Source: Gigantopelta aegis
Taxonomy: Eukaryota; Mollusca; Gastropoda; Neomphalida; Peltospiridae
Length of the DNA stretch: 64,000 nt
Direction of reading: 5' to 3'
NCBI RefSeq assembly: GCF_016097555.1
Contig: NC_054706.1
Span: 52,239,590 to 52,303,589 of the forward strand
The notes under the pieces were generated by a model. The model was not told the origin of the DNA. It saw only the letters and a program-made list of their open reading frames with translations, and made no database searches. The position numbers were made by a program, and so were the translations under genes. The first letter of the stretch is position 1. Each line of letters starts with the position of its first letter. Positions 47,776 through 61,079 of the stretch are shown piece by piece.

Positions 47776-49381
47776 TATTTAATTCTTCTTCAGCTATGGG
47801 ACTTTAACATAAGATGACCAACATTAGTAAGTGTTTTGTTTGTATTTATAATTTGTTTTTGATTGTTGCTTTTTGTGTTAATAAATACTTGATTTTAAAA
47901 AAATAACCATGACTGTACATATTTTATTTATGAATAAAAAATTGCACATGGTTTGTTAAAGATACAAATGCCCTTCCCTCCCAACTCCATAACGTTTTGA
48001 TATGCATTTGGTGATCCGCTTTCCCCTTAAAGCATTACTAATTGTTGAACAACCAGTCATTAAAATTAAAATCATGCAAGTTGTTCAGAATTATGTAATA
48101 CTCTAATGGGAGGGGGTATCATGCGTTATAAAACATGGAGGAGGGGATGGGGTGTTTGGCCAGAGTTGCATAATGTTTTCAAAACTTTTAAAATAAATTA
48201 AATACAATCAGCTATGATCAATTTTTCTAGTAGCCTACAGATGGAATGGTGTTGACAAAAAAATGGTCAGATTTTGCATTACGCATTTGTTGACCAGCTA
48301 AGATAGTACAACAATAAAAACAACTGTTAACATTACCTCCCCCCGAAACCCCCAACAGATTCACAGCAATGGCTCTCAGACTAAAGGCGACGCTACACGA
48401 TACGAGAATAGCTACTAGAATAGTCGATTGATAAGACAACATTACGACTTCATCAGTTGCTGTGCAATCGATTATTCTCGATCGTGGCTACCCTCGTACG
48501 AGTCGCTCTGCTGTACAGCATCGCCTCAAAGCAGAAGATATCCTAACACCCTTCTGTCTCATCTGAACTTTGAGATCTTACTACTACTGAGTGCTAATTA
48601 TAATCAAACGAGCCTGGCTAGCACCAAATACTATTTTTACTAATAGCTGAAGATAAACAATATGCTGGATGATGTTGACGGTAATCAATTACTTTATACC
48701 GTCCAATCATATGACACATCTAAGAGGTAATTCTTGTAATGAGTGTGTTGACTGACCTGTAACCAGCATGTCAAGTGTGTGTGTAGGGGGTTCGACTCTG
48801 TATGAGATGGATGTATTGTGGAGGGCGTAGCCCGACGAGGCGCAACGCTTTTTGATTGGGAGGGGGTATGGGGATCCTTCACCAGAATTTTGGAATATTT
48901 CCCCCTCTTTAGCGCTAACCTGGCGTGTTTTCTGCTGCTTTCTAAGCAATTTTAAAATTACGCTTTTTGATTTCGTGAATAACATTTGTTAGATTCTACC
49001 CGTGAAATAACTGCAGCCATTTATACTCCATTCCACAAGGAACGCCTTTTTTCATACTACCAAATTTACTACCAGTTATTTATTTCTGAACAGACTATAT
49101 TTTATTATTGTGGGGTTTTTTTTTGGGGGGGGGGGGGGGGGAGGGGGTATATCTATCTATGTAACTATATATAAAGAGAAAATAGTTTTATTTTTCTTCT
49201 TACGTCAAACCAAACAGAAATTATTTACAAAAACCCCACAAAAACAACAACAACAACACGTTTTGTAGGATGGAACGGACAAATGCCCCACGCTCTTCGG
49301 TTTCAGATTCACTTGAAATTTGTACTATATATGCCTCAGTCATCTACATAAATTATGGGCTCTGTATTCCAAGAATTTTAA

Positions 49382-49765
49382 AGGGACATTCCTGAGTTTG
49401 CTGCATTTTTTAAGATGTTGTCGACTTACAGAGACTTTTTAACGATTGTAATTACATATCAAATATATTTTTCTGCATAATATATTAGTGGCTATATATT
49501 AAACGTCTTTCTGATCGTTCTAATATTTGTACTAGATTAAATTTAATTTTATTTTCTAAAATATGTTTTTTTTCGTACGTACGAATTTATTTGAAGACAA
49601 AATCCAGTTTGGACTTCTTACAAATATTAAGACGACCAGAAACACATTGAATATACAGACACTGATATCCTAAACAAGAACACATATTTATTATGTAAGT
49701 TTAATCGTAAAAATATTTTATTAGTCGGAAACATCTTACAATGCAGCAAACTCAGGAATGTCCCT
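49382..49765. mobile_element. 384-bp TTAA MITE with long inverted ends
   Basis: Ends AGGGACATTCCTGAGTTTGC on both sides (inverted), extending about 35 bp. TTAA at 49378-49381 and 49766-49769. The inside has CGTACGTACGAA. No coding capacity. Confidence 0.93.
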
Positions 49766-50799
49766 TTAAAAGAAATGATCATTTTGCAAACTAGTAGGTG
49801 CCAAATTTAACTCGAAAATTGCTGCCATCATTTATCGTTGTTTCAAGTCTCATTACCCGAGCAAATAATACATAAGAAATCTATACATTTTGTATAGGAA
49901 TTAAATATAAATGTCTAATATATAGCAGACTGGCAGTTTTCATTAGTCAAACTGAATACCTAGAGACAACTGAAACATCTTTAAAATTCCATTTATTTTA
50001 CAAAAACACTTGTATCCATTAGACCTACATACATTTAACTTTTTTCTTTCTAAATAAATCTTAAATATTACAACTATGTGATGATTAATTATGGAACAAC
50101 ATCCTTCTGAAACTAGAAGCATCGTTTTGAAAAAAACCTTGAAAACAATGTGGGTAGATTGTTAAAATCCCGAAACCTGTCTCATGTGTGTTGTTCGTGT
50201 GTACCAAATTTCATTATCCATATAGAAGTCTTTTTAGAAAATTTATTTTTTAATTATACAGAGTTTAGCACTGACAAAGCATCGAGGTGAACTTGACAGA
50301 GAAACAAACAAAACATAAATAAATGTGTGTAATATCGAATGTAAAACAATGTTTTTGGTGTCTAAAAAAATTGGTTGCTCGTAACATAAAATGGGGAATT
50401 CTTCAATTGTCAAAGTATCCAGTGTACCTACTAAATACTACTAGTTTCATGTTTTTATGTACATTATGGGACTTGAAATATAGCACGGACACGATAACGG
50501 TTAGCAAAATGACCATTTCTCTAAACACTACTTGGAATACAGGCCTATGTGGACTTTTGGAATATTTGATACAAATTCCAAGTGAATCTGAGACTGAAGT
50601 GTGTGGGCGACCTTAAATATTTCAGATGGATTTACCTTATTAATGTTATTCTGACATACTAGATGTCATAACTGTCCTTTTATATGGATATTTCGTATTA
50701 TTTTTCCACTTGGAGCGGAACTCTCTTTTGTGCAGGTGGGTGGGGTGGTGTCGTCCGATCCACCCCAACCCCACCCCCTAGTTATGGGCCAGTTTAATA

Positions 50800-50885
50800 T
50801 TGGTCTTCGAAGGAGTAACTCAGTAGAACATTCGCCTGAGATACATGGGTCGTATGACCGAACCCTCTTTGTGGACTCATTCTTT
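50800..50885 (+). mobile_element. isolated tRNA-like SINE head
   Basis: GGAGTAACTCAGTAGAAC (A-box-like) and GTATGACCGAACCCTC (B-box-like). No usual SINE body follows. Weak cloverleaf, so not called a tRNA gene. Confidence 0.4.
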
Positions 50886-51318
50886 GACAAAAAGCAACAC
50901 CCCCCTCCCCCACCAACCCCCCCCCAAAAAAAAAATAAACCCAACCCCAACCAACCCAAAAACCTAACAAACAAAATATTTAACCATCAAAACTACACGG
51001 AAAATTCGAGTAAAATAGCTCATTCTCAATTTAAGTTCATCTGCAAACTAAAAATTTTTATATTACCGTTGATATCATCACCCACCCATGTACTTCACAA
51101 CCGTATGTTGCGGATATCACTCATAGACAAATGGCTTCGTCTCTTAATTTTTTTTCTCTAATCAGCAATGTTCTTTGATCTGTGCCTTTGGAATGAAGTT
51201 GAAACATATCGTTTACAGCTTTACCATTTTATTACATTTTATGATTGAAACATCCCCGGACATATGCACTATGCATGCAGCGTTTGACATTTTATGTACA
51301 ATTTATGTATGATCTAGC

Positions 51319-51728
51319 TACGTCGAGCGCTCACCTGAATTGCTTGAGTTGAAGGATCGGATCCCCTCGTGAAATCTATTATCTTATTATTTTCTCCATC
51401 CAACCAGTGCTCCACGACTGGTATATCAAAGGCCGTGGTATGTCCGTCCTATCTGTGGGAATATGCATACAAAACAACAACAACAACAAACAATAAACAC
51501 CCCCCCAACCCCCCCCCCCCCCAAAAAAAAAACACCAAACAAACCCCAAACAAACCATAAAGAAACCCACAAACCAATCTTGTTGCTAATAAACAAAAGT
51601 AACGGGAACCATATAATTTCCCCCGATTACGTGTTACAATGACCAAATGTTTGACACCCAAAATATAGTCGCTCATAAGTAAACAATGTACTCCAGGACC
51701 AGTGGTATCTTTAAACAAAACTATTTTT
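51319..51728 (+). mobile_element. SINE interrupted by a simple A/C-rich insert
   Basis: GTCGAGCGCTCACCTG head, GGATCGGATCCCC, CCAGTGCTCCACGACTGG, then an A/C-rich run (51470-51560), then the tail ACCAGTGGTATCTTTAAAC. Confidence 0.75.
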
Positions 51729-52339
51729 TTGAAACTATCACCGAATTACAACGGGCCGTTACTCACTTGAATAAGCATGAATCATGTACTATAATCATTA
51801 AAAATCAACAGATTCTGTTTTCTTTTCTTTTTTTGTTTTAAACAGAAAGTATAAAATATCGTTTTGTCATAAAAATTAAGAAACTGATTTCATTTCATTT
51901 CATAGTGGAGCTTCTTTAATATTGGCTTGATGGTACGATTAACTACAAAAACAAAATGTCTGCGTACATGATCATTGTGACAATATACAATTTTGATATT
52001 TTGAGTTAATTAATTTTATGCATCATTTTGCTTGTTTTGATGTGTAAGTATTTTAATTTCCAAAGGAAATAAATAAATATTATTGAGATTGTTGTTTTGC
52101 ATTGTTAGCAGTGTAAGTTCGTACCACTTAAGAGTTTCAAAAACAATTTAAAAATATGTTCGACATGTCACGTTTTGTCTGTCGCTCTGTGATAATTAAA
52201 TTGGCACCAGGAACACTTGTTTGTTCTTTTTTGTCTTTAAAATGTACATATTTTTTTACCATGATAAGGGAATATTTGACAATAAATATGTTTGACCTCT
52301 TCCCCACCACGATTAAGCTGTTAAAATCAGCATAGTTAA

Positions 52340-52724
52340 AGGCATAGAGTCGGTATCATAGATCCTAGTTTCAGCCCGTGAAAATGGAAACTAAGTTTAG
52401 TTAATCGACAAACCTGAAAGACACATTTGGATAATGTTATAACAGAGAAAACTAAAAGTCAGCAATGTTTAACTGTTTAAACTGGGAAATAGCTAAAGCT
52501 TGTCTCCTAACAATTACTTCTCGGACGAATGTGCATTTTTAGAATTATGAAAATTGCATTTTGGGACATTTCAAAATCCTGGATGACCAGAATCATTTAA
52601 GATGTACAGAAATGAATATTCTAAATAATAAAATATAAGTACTTCTAATTTAAATGATCAAAAACAGCTTTAATAATAATAGTAAAAAATATGTCGTAGT
52701 GTTTAAAAACAAGGGTCTGTCACT
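52340..52724 (+). mobile_element. TTAA-type MITE, 0.38-kb family, full copy
   Basis: TTAA at 52336-52339 and 52725-52728. Starts AGGCATAGAGTCGG, ends CAAGGGTCTGTCACT. Matches 15618-15942 and the inverse of 16157-16527. Confidence 0.88.
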
Positions 52725-53666
52725 TTAACATTTGACTAATGGCAACATCTCATTCAGTAATGGTAATTAGGAAACATCTAAATGAAAGTGTGATTTCCAC
52801 TGGAATTATTCCTTTGTTTCAGAATTATATAATCAATGAATCGACCATTTGACTCATGCTTACATCTATTGATGGTTCAAGTACGACTGTCTTTGGCAAA
52901 TTCTACATGTATGTACTGATATAGTGTACTAATACATGTATTGTATATTATCACTACAAGTTTTATACAAATTATAGAGGTCTAATAATCTATATTAAAG
53001 TTGATTAGCTTGATTGTCCCTGGGCCTCTGAAAATTGCAAGAATGGTAGTTTCATTCATGAGTTGCTTGTGCACGTCAACCCATTTTATTTGGGCATTAA
53101 ATTTAAGTCATCATTTTAATTTACACATGGTGATGATGGGTTTTAAAGCAAAAACGAAATGAGTGACCTGAATTTGTTTTGCTTAACTCGTTAATGATTT
53201 TTGCAGATTTTGAATTCTCACAAGCTTGATATCCTCTAACCCTGTAGTTTTTTTTACATACATCTGTTTATTTTGGGTCAGGGCTAAAAAGTACTCAAGA
53301 GTTATGTTCTATCGAAAACAAAATAAAATTTAACAACCAAATGGTCGCCAAGTACAGTTTGTTAAATACAATGTACCTGTATATACATTTTCTTAAATCT
53401 GATGCTACAAACCTTCAGTTTGATCCTTTTTTCAAGTTTACTTATAACATTAAACCAGCATGGTAGTGACAGATGCTATTACAAATTCTACAAGAAGAAA
53501 CCCAACACCCTTATCCAAAATTCACTCAGAGTTTTGGGTTTCTTGTTGTAGTGTTTATACTTGTCAGAAACGTACACTTTTATTTTTATTAGTTAACTCC
53601 AAAATGATACAATTAAAAGTACGTGGCATCAAATTAAGAAATTATGTGTATTGAGCACTAAGAACA

Positions 53667-53814
53667 CTTCAGCCCTGACCTAAACAGAACAGGACACTCA
53701 AGCTATAACTAGTGTACAAGTATGTTGATGGGAAATTGCCCGTGCACTTCAGCCCTGGCCTAAACAGAACAGGACACTAGTATACAAGGATGTTGATGGG
53801 AAATTGCCTGTGTA
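53667..53814 (+). repeat. imperfect direct duplication, about 80 bp
   Basis: CACTTCAGCCCTGACCTAAA ... GATGGGAAATTGCCCG is repeated with a small internal deletion. Confidence 0.8.
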
Positions 53815-54132
53815 TTGTGGATACATCTAGATGAACAACATCTCAAAATCTTTGCTGAAAATCTGTCTTCTGGTTTAATGTAATAATCAGATTATTGCAA
53901 ACATTGGCCAATTAAAAAATGATATTTTTACATACATTCATGTACATGTACATGTATCTTTGGATAAAAAATTATTATTTTATTTTACAAATTATGTATA
54001 CATAATATAGGTGATAAAAGGTTTACATGTAACAACTGAGTAACAGTCTGTCAAAAAGTGATTACAAATATGTGTGTAAAATCCCTACATGTTGATAATA
54101 CAATTTAATTTTTTTTGTTTGTTACAGAAGCC

Positions 54133-57100
54133 ATGCTAGGCAGTGTGTTTAAAGGCTTAGCCTTACTGGCATCCACTGTTATAGCTGTTCCGTACACGGT
54201 TGCGCTACTCTGCAATGTTCTCTATGGATGGCCCCAGGTTCGGGGCAAGTACAGAAGAGCTTTTCACCCTAAGAAAGTGTTTGCTCTCAACTACTCAGTG
54301 GTACAAAAGTTAACCTTGCTGAGGTTTTTCTGTCTTTATTGGAAGTGGAAGTATTTCTACACTAATGCACGAAGATCTGAGCTTATAAAGGTTCGTAACT
54401 TAAAATTTTATTTATGCAAATGAATGTCATTTGTGGTACATGCTTGTGCTGTCCTGTCTATGGAAAAGAACATTAAACATAGTCCTTGCTACTATATTAT
54501 AGGCTTAGTGTATGTGTCTTCATATCACTGTCTTGATTAAGTATGAGAATAATCATATATTACACATAGTTTAAAAATGTGCTGAAATATAGTTATACAA
54601 AGATTCTTTTAATATATAACTGGGACCTAATTCACTAAACTCTTGCAACTTTGCGATCTCGCAGTGCAATGCAAAAAGACTTGCAAAGAGGATGCTTTGT
54701 TGTCTAACAGAACCTAAGAGACCTTTGTGAATTAGGTCCCTGATTAGCTAAATTTCTGGTTGACTTGCTTATAAATCTGCTTCAGATTAATTACTCAAAA
54801 CACTACGGTATGTTATGTTTTTATTTTCCAGGATGTGCCATATGGACGAAATTACCGCACCCTGGATATTTACTCTTCCCAGCTTGGTGTGTCATCGGAG
54901 CTGAAGCCTGTGGTGATCTTTGTTTACGGTGGAGCCTGGGGATCGGGTGACAAGCACGTCTACTGTCTTCTATGTAGTCAGCTATCACATCGACTCGGGG
55001 CGGTCGTCTGCTGCCCAAACTACTCCCTGTATCCACAGGTTTGGTTTCCATTTTATTTCTTAGTCCCCTACTACAGAGCTTGAACGTACTGACGGCAGTT
55101 GCCATCGTTGTGATATAAATTGCTGTAGCCAGAGAGCATCACCAATGGCACAATAGTGCCGTTGGTCAAGCTCTTCCACAGTGGCAAAATGTATACACCT
55201 AGTGTACATTATCTGCCAGTATTTAACATTTACATATTTGAAATACGTCTGTGTACAGCAAAAAAAACTTTTAGTCATGTTTATTTGTTTCAAAAGTCAC
55301 TTTAAAAAAAATTGCCTTAGGCAAGCTCAAAATTGCTGTCGGTGGGCTGTTTCACCCATGGCAGTTCTTTTAAAAATTGCTGTGGGAGACAAATTCTTAA
55401 GTTCGAGCCCTGCTACTAGTCTTTCTCTCTGTCTGTCCATCTGTCCATCTGTCCCACATATAATTTTCTGGATGCCTCAAGATATTCAGCTGAACTGTTT
55501 TCTATAGCCTTATCATGTACTGTTACAGATCAAGTTTAACTTTCATGGCGATTTACCCATTTTTAACAGACACCAGGGCTTTAGATCTCACTAATTATAG
55601 TACAACGGGGACTTTTGAGTGCAGGAAGGTCGATATAGTTCATTACTTTCATTAATATCTGCTGTAGAGTTGTCAATATTCAGAACTTCATTTCAAGTTA
55701 TTTTAATTTAATTAGACTTAACATTTCGTTTTTTTTTAGATTAAATATTTTTAGGTCAGCATGTTTATACTTAATTTGGGTGTGACTATTTTGGGTGTGA
55801 CTAATTTGGGTGTGACTAATTTGGGTTTATTTTGGGTGTGACTAATTTGGGTGTGACTAATTTGGGTGTGACTATTTTGGGTGTGACTATTTTGGGTGTG
55901 ACTAATTTGGGTGTGACTATTTTGGGTGTGACTAATTTGGGTGTGACTATTTTGGGTGTGACTAATTTGGGTGTGACTATTTTGGGTGTGACTAATTTGG
56001 GTGTGACTAATTTGGGTGTGACTATTTTGGGTGTGACTAATTTGGGTGTGACTAATTTGGGTGTGACTATTTTGGGTGTGACTAATTTGGGTGTGACTAA
56101 TTTGGGTGTGACTAATTTGGGTGTGACTATTTTGGGTGTGACTAATTTGGGTATATGTATTTTGGGTGCAATGTTTATCGCCTTGACTTTGATGCAATCT
56201 AAAGCCCTGCAGAATTATGGCACTTGAATTTAGGAGGTATGGACATTTGTTGGACTCGGTTGGGGATATGTATTGCTGTAGCAGTACTCTCTGAATGCTT
56301 GTTCAGTTACATTTGTAAGCTATGCCACCCATGCCTAACAGTAGTTTTCTGCAACTAGCCAGGTTATTTAGGCAACTAGATTTAGATAATAAATTTTAGG
56401 AAAACACACGTAAGATACTAAAACAATAACATAACATTCAGATATAACTTAATGGTACATGTTAAACTTGTTTTGTATATGGTAAATTAATAGTAAAAAA
56501 CAACAACTAGCATATAAAGAAAATGGACTGATTACAAAAGTAATTGTGCTTGACACTACTACTGTACTAGATGATGGCCAACACACTATAGAACATTTCT
56601 AAAGCTTAGTGCTACAGCTGTTAACAAAAATGACACAATCCCTTCAGTTGTTAAACATTTTAATATGCCTGTCAGCTGCCTACCAATTCACAAAATGTAA
56701 TTCCTATTAGCACAAGCAAACAAGTCAAGGGAATACAAAAAAACTAGGACTAGGGAACATTTACAACCCATAATTATGTCATGATGTTGTGTAGTGCTAA
56801 TAGGTTTCCTTTTGTATTGTGTAGACTAAATATGGCAACCATATGTTAGATACCATATACCTTTAATTTAAAATGTGATGAGGTGTTGTTTAATAAATAT
56901 TTTTTTCAGCATCCATTAAAATGTTTTGGACATCTGGTGAGTTTACCCTGCCACTGAAATTTTAAAAACCCTAACTAAAACTCCAAACAATTGGGGTTGG
57001 GTTGGAAATATCACCCAGGTTGAAATTTTTTGTTGAATCTCTAAAATTAATTTAATTTAAATAAAAGAAGAAGAAGAAGATTTTAGTACTATGACTTTTC

Positions 57101-59956
57101 CTATTAAATGGTTAAATGGCAAAGCTCTCGGTATAATTATACCCTTTTGTTTACTTACTTGTAGGGTTATGTGGATGACATGATCCAGGATGTTGTGGAT
57201 TGTATCAGTTGGACTTACGAGAACATTGAGTCGTATGGAGGAGATAAGGTATTTGTTTCTTAGTAATCCAATAGCCGATGATTAATAAATAGCTCTAGTA
57301 GTGTTGCTGAAGAAAACCCTCAAAACTTTAACTTTTTTTCTGTAGACCAGGATTGCAATTACAATCTGTTGCATAACTGATAGCCATTCACTGTGGTGGT
57401 TTTACATAATTATATAATAATTTTTATATTTAATGAAAATAATCATATTGACGTACTTTCCTTTGTTTAACACCCAATAGCTGATGTGTATTTTTGTGCT
57501 GATGGCCACTGATTAAATAATATACTTAAGTATTGTTAAGCAAGCATTCGTTTATTTAAATTTGCATCTTCTCAACCGTCAATAAAATGAAAATGAATCT
57601 GCTTTGATTTGTAGGATAAGATAATACTGATTGGTCATTCAGCCGGTGCACATCTCTGTGCAATGTCCATTCTCGAACTGCTTCATGACGAACGAGTGCA
57701 TAAGTCGGGCAAGGGCCGACACCTCCAGTTTGACGATCAACATTATGACGGGGTGAACAGCAACCACAACCAGGCAGACAGTTCTGCGTCTTCAGACTCG
57801 TTCGCGGTCGTTGGTGAAAACGGAGATGGTCAAAATCTCGAGGGAAGTAACTCTGGAAGCATGTTCGAGATTCTCAACGGACAGAACCGCAGCTTGTCGG
57901 CTAGCACGGAAACAAACTACTTTGAGAAGAGTGTAGAGGATTTCGGACTCAATGGAGGTGGGGACAGATTACTGGAAGAACAGAAATCTGCGACCGTTAG
58001 GCCGGCAGTTGCCAAAACAATTGAAGTTCAAGAACAAGGTCACAAGCCTGGTCCCGAACCTGATCCAGAACATGGTGGTCAAGGAGGTGGTCAAGGAGAT
58101 GGTGAAGACCAAGGTCAGGGTGGTGGGGAAGGGGAGGAGGAAGAGGATGATACAGGGGATGACGATGATTCAGTGGTGACGGTGAAACCCAAGGACATAG
58201 AGCGACATCCCACCCTTGTTGACCTGTGCAAGTCAGTGAAGGCTTTCATTGGTAAGTAATTTGTCAAACGGATCTTGACCATGTCATTATGGTCTAGTCA
58301 CATTCAATGAGCATAGCCCAGCAGCTGTAGCAGTTTAAAAATATTAATGGTCTCTCTTGTTTTTCATTCTTGGCACTGTACTGTAGGTTGTAAATATTTT
58401 GTAAGTTTTTTCCCACACGGTTATTAAGCTTTCATTAATGTATTGCCAAAAATAAAAATTGTGACACCTCATCCTTGTTGACCTGTGGAAGTCTGTGATG
58501 GCTTTCATTGGTAATGGATCTTGATGATAAAATTGTGGTCTATAGTTCTTCCCAGCCTCCATGAACAACATTTTAGCAACTGTAAAACATTTTAAATCCT
58601 ACTAGTCTTAATTTTGTTCAGTCTTGGTACTGTACTATGAATTGAAAATATTTTTGTAAAAAAATATAAAAAATATTGGTTCTTAGAAAGAATTCTAGCC
58701 GACTAAGTGCTTAAAAATGTCATTGCTAAATAACTATTTCATCAACTCCAGTGGTATACTGGCAAAATGTGTCATTTTAAAAAATGAAATCATAACTTTC
58801 TTGACTTCTGTTTAGAACATTTCTTTAATTAAGTGTTAGTGACATGTCTTTCAACAGGTCTAGCTGGTGTGTATAAGATAGAAGACCATTACATACACGA
58901 GTCAGATCGAGGGATCGAGGACGTATCCAGTATGGCTCGGGCTATGTATGGGGAAGATCACTTCGACAGGTTTTCACCAACCGTCATCATAAAAAACCTT
59001 GCCAGAAGCATCAGGTAAATACACAAGTAGATCTTGTTTTACAGTAATGTCGGAGTTTTTTTTCCAGAGGTTAAAATGGGTTGAAATCCCTACTGTCTAG
59101 TTTTCTGAGAAAACAATCCATACAAAAACTGCTGTATTATTTTAGACAAGATAAAAAGTGGTTTAAAGGTTCCTGATTGCATATTGTCGTTGACATGCTA
59201 CATTGAAACACAGGATTCAGAATTGAAGTCCATCAATAATTTATCATTAATGTCTATAAATCAAATGTATTGGTGATGGGTTTTTTTGTGATTATGAAAG
59301 TAAAAAAAAAAAAGCGCATAGAATTGTGAAGTTATGTACCTAAGAATTATAACTAAGAAGTTATGTATTAAGGATACTTCCTTTTAGAAACCCTGACAAC
59401 ATAGCCATTTAAAATATGGATATAAATTCAGAGATGGATTCAGTCTTTTCATCTGGAGAGGGGCCAGTTGAAATATTGGAATAGTATATCAAAGTACACT
59501 GTCATGCATTATAATATATATAAACAATCTATCCTAGACATATTACGCCTATATATATATGTCACAACATATTGATAAAAATTTCCTATTGCAAGTTTAA
59601 TAAATTACAGTAAACAAACACTTTTTCATATACATAGCTTGAATTTTATGCATATTCCTTTAAACACGTTTAAAAGAAAAAGTTACTGATATCTGAAATA
59701 TTAATATAGATATTGCACTCTTTTTGGCAGCCTTCCAAAGATTGTATTAGTCCATGGAACGGAAGATTACATCGTTCCACTGACATCAACCACAAAGTTT
59801 GCCGATGCGTTGAGCGACATACTTGCCGATGTGACGGTGCGCATTGTGCCCGGCTGTGACCACTACGAACTGTGTTTAGATTTGATGGATCCCGACAGAA
59901 AACACTTTGACTCTGTGATGGGCATCATCATGGAAACGGCCAATCACGTTGTTTGA
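54133..59956 (+). CDS. membrane-anchored alpha/beta hydrolase, isoprenylcysteine methylesterase-like
   Basis: Exons 54133-54390, 54832-55038, 57165-57248, 57615-58251, 58858-59014 and 59731-59956 total 1569 nt, giving 522 residues. The N-terminus (MLGSVFKGLALLASTVIAVP and on) is a hydrophobic anchor, probably in the ER or Golgi membrane. The hydrolase core begins DVPYGRNYRTLDIYSS, the oxyanion segment is VYGGAWGSGDK, the nucleophile elbow is GHSAGAH, the acid is Asp in HGTEDYIVP and the base is His in GCDHYELC. Order and motifs resemble plant isoprenylcysteine methylesterases (GGAW, GQSAGAH, HGTDDYSIP) and uncharacterised animal relatives. Between the elbow and the next conserved segment (LCKSVKAFIGLAGVY) exon 4 adds about 140 residues rich in Gly, Gln, Glu and Asp. 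An acceptor-like TTACAG ends at 54127, six bases before the ATG, so a non-coding 5' exon is likely upstream. The exon 1 donor GTTCGT is weak. Substrate unknown. Confidence 0.86.
54622..54740. mobile_element. 119-bp MITE, hydrolase intron 1
   Basis: Inverted ends GGGACCTAATTCAC. Contains TTGCGATCTCGCAGTGC. Confidence 0.8.
55413..56305 (+). repeat. AGTCCCCTAC-type repeat invaded by a minisatellite, hydrolase intron 2
   Basis: CTGTCTGTCCATCTGTCC, AGATCAAGTTTAACTTTCA and TTATGGCACTTGAATTTAGG match the copy at 4222-4815, ending near TACTCTCTGAATGCTTGTTC. The minisatellite at 55779 sits inside. Confidence 0.65.
55779..56163 (+). repeat. 15-bp minisatellite TTTGGGTGTGACTAA, about 25 units
   Basis: Units differ almost only at one A/T position (ACTAAT versus ACTATT). 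Because 15 is a multiple of three, both strands stay open and seem to encode LGVTN/LGVTI or SHTQ repeats. It lies in intron 2 of the hydrolase gene. Confidence 0.96.
57262..57320 (+). mobile_element. SINE tail fragment just after hydrolase exon 3
   Basis: AATCCAATAGCCGATGATTA then AGCTCTAGTAGTGTTGC. Starts about 14 bp after the exon. Confidence 0.65.
57465..57555 (+). mobile_element. SINE tail, TGTATTTTTGTGCTG type
   Basis: CCTTTGTTTAACACCCAATA, TGATGTGTATTTTTGTGCTG and GTTAAGCAAGCATTCG. It ends about 60 bp before exon 4. Confidence 0.6.
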
Positions 59957-61079
59957 TAGACAAGTAAAAACTAAATCAAATTTAGATGTCTGTATATACA
60001 TACATACGCACACACACACAGTAGCCAGTTTAGATGTCTGTATATACATGCTAGGGTGCAGTGACATTGTACATTGATGTGAGTATTTGTCTGAAAAATG
60101 TGCGATGGATGGATATTTCAGACTCTGGGTTCACACTAGAAACAGATTCAGTTTTAGCCACGTTACGAACATTTTTGTGTGAAAGTTTTTAAGACTTGGC
60201 CAGATTATGCAAAATATTCTTTTGCCATGTGTTTAGTTTTATCCATTCTGTATAAAAACTCAACGTTTCTTTTAGTGAGTCCTCCAAGACTAATTTGAAA
60301 AAAAAAAACCCAAAACCTAGAATTTTCTTTGTATGTTAGTACATTTTTAACGCCAAATAGAAATTCGATGTTATATGGTGTCACATGTAACGGATTACCG
60401 GTGTTATAGTTTTCACTCCTGTGTTGTTTGAGACTCAAAGTCAGATGCTTCTGGTTATACAACATTTAAGTTGTTTGCAAATTAATTTGTTTGCTAACTA
60501 TGGCTGTTTATATATGTTGAGCTTTATTCAGAGTTTTTAAAACCGATTTTCTAACCAAGCAATTCCAAATGTGTGTTTATGTGGTAGTGTTGTGAACAGG
60601 GTGGAATTTTATCAACCATTGGTTATTGGTTCTGCATTAAGTAATCAACTTTGTGATCCAGCAGTGCAGTGTCAAAAAGACATTCAAATAAGATGGGATG
60701 TTTTGTAAAAGAACTTATGTCACCATATGGCTACTCTTTAATATGTATTTAAACAATACCTCTTGAAAGAAGTATTAAAACAAAACAATGGAATTTCATA
60801 AGTGATTGTTTACAAAACAGACTGTATATCTAGTGGTTATTATCTTTTTTTATTCACAACATCATGTATAGTTTGTTGATTATTTGGAAGGCAAAACTCT
60901 CTACTATTTTCCTTTCCAAATTTGATGTGCTCAAAAATTTGGTTTTACAGTCTTACTTTGTGTTCAGTCATAACTAAATGTGGAGATGCCTGTACAAAGA
61001 TTTTTAGATGCATATTAGTTCTTGGTGTTAAAGGTACTGTGGGCAGCTTCTCCATGTACAAGAGAACATGAAAACACAT

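Larger units (their letters stand above)
45605..54132. other. CPSF4 3' UTR and gene-free interval
   Basis: No coding exon was found. It holds the 58-bp repeat, an AGTCCCCTAC-family repeat split by a SINE, TTAA MITEs at 49382 and 52340, a degraded SINE and C-rich runs near 50900 and 51500. A 5' non-coding exon of the hydrolase gene may lie near the right end. Confidence 0.55.

Noticed and set aside
50666-51161. Pro-rich and Gly-rich ORFs of 102 and 143 codons
   Set aside because: They arise from C-rich simple sequence near 50900; no splice or domain support.
55751-56227. Open frames on both strands encoding LGVTN or SHTQ repeats
   Set aside because: Produced by the 15-bp minisatellite. It lies inside intron 2 of a well-supported gene and has no conserved sequence around it.
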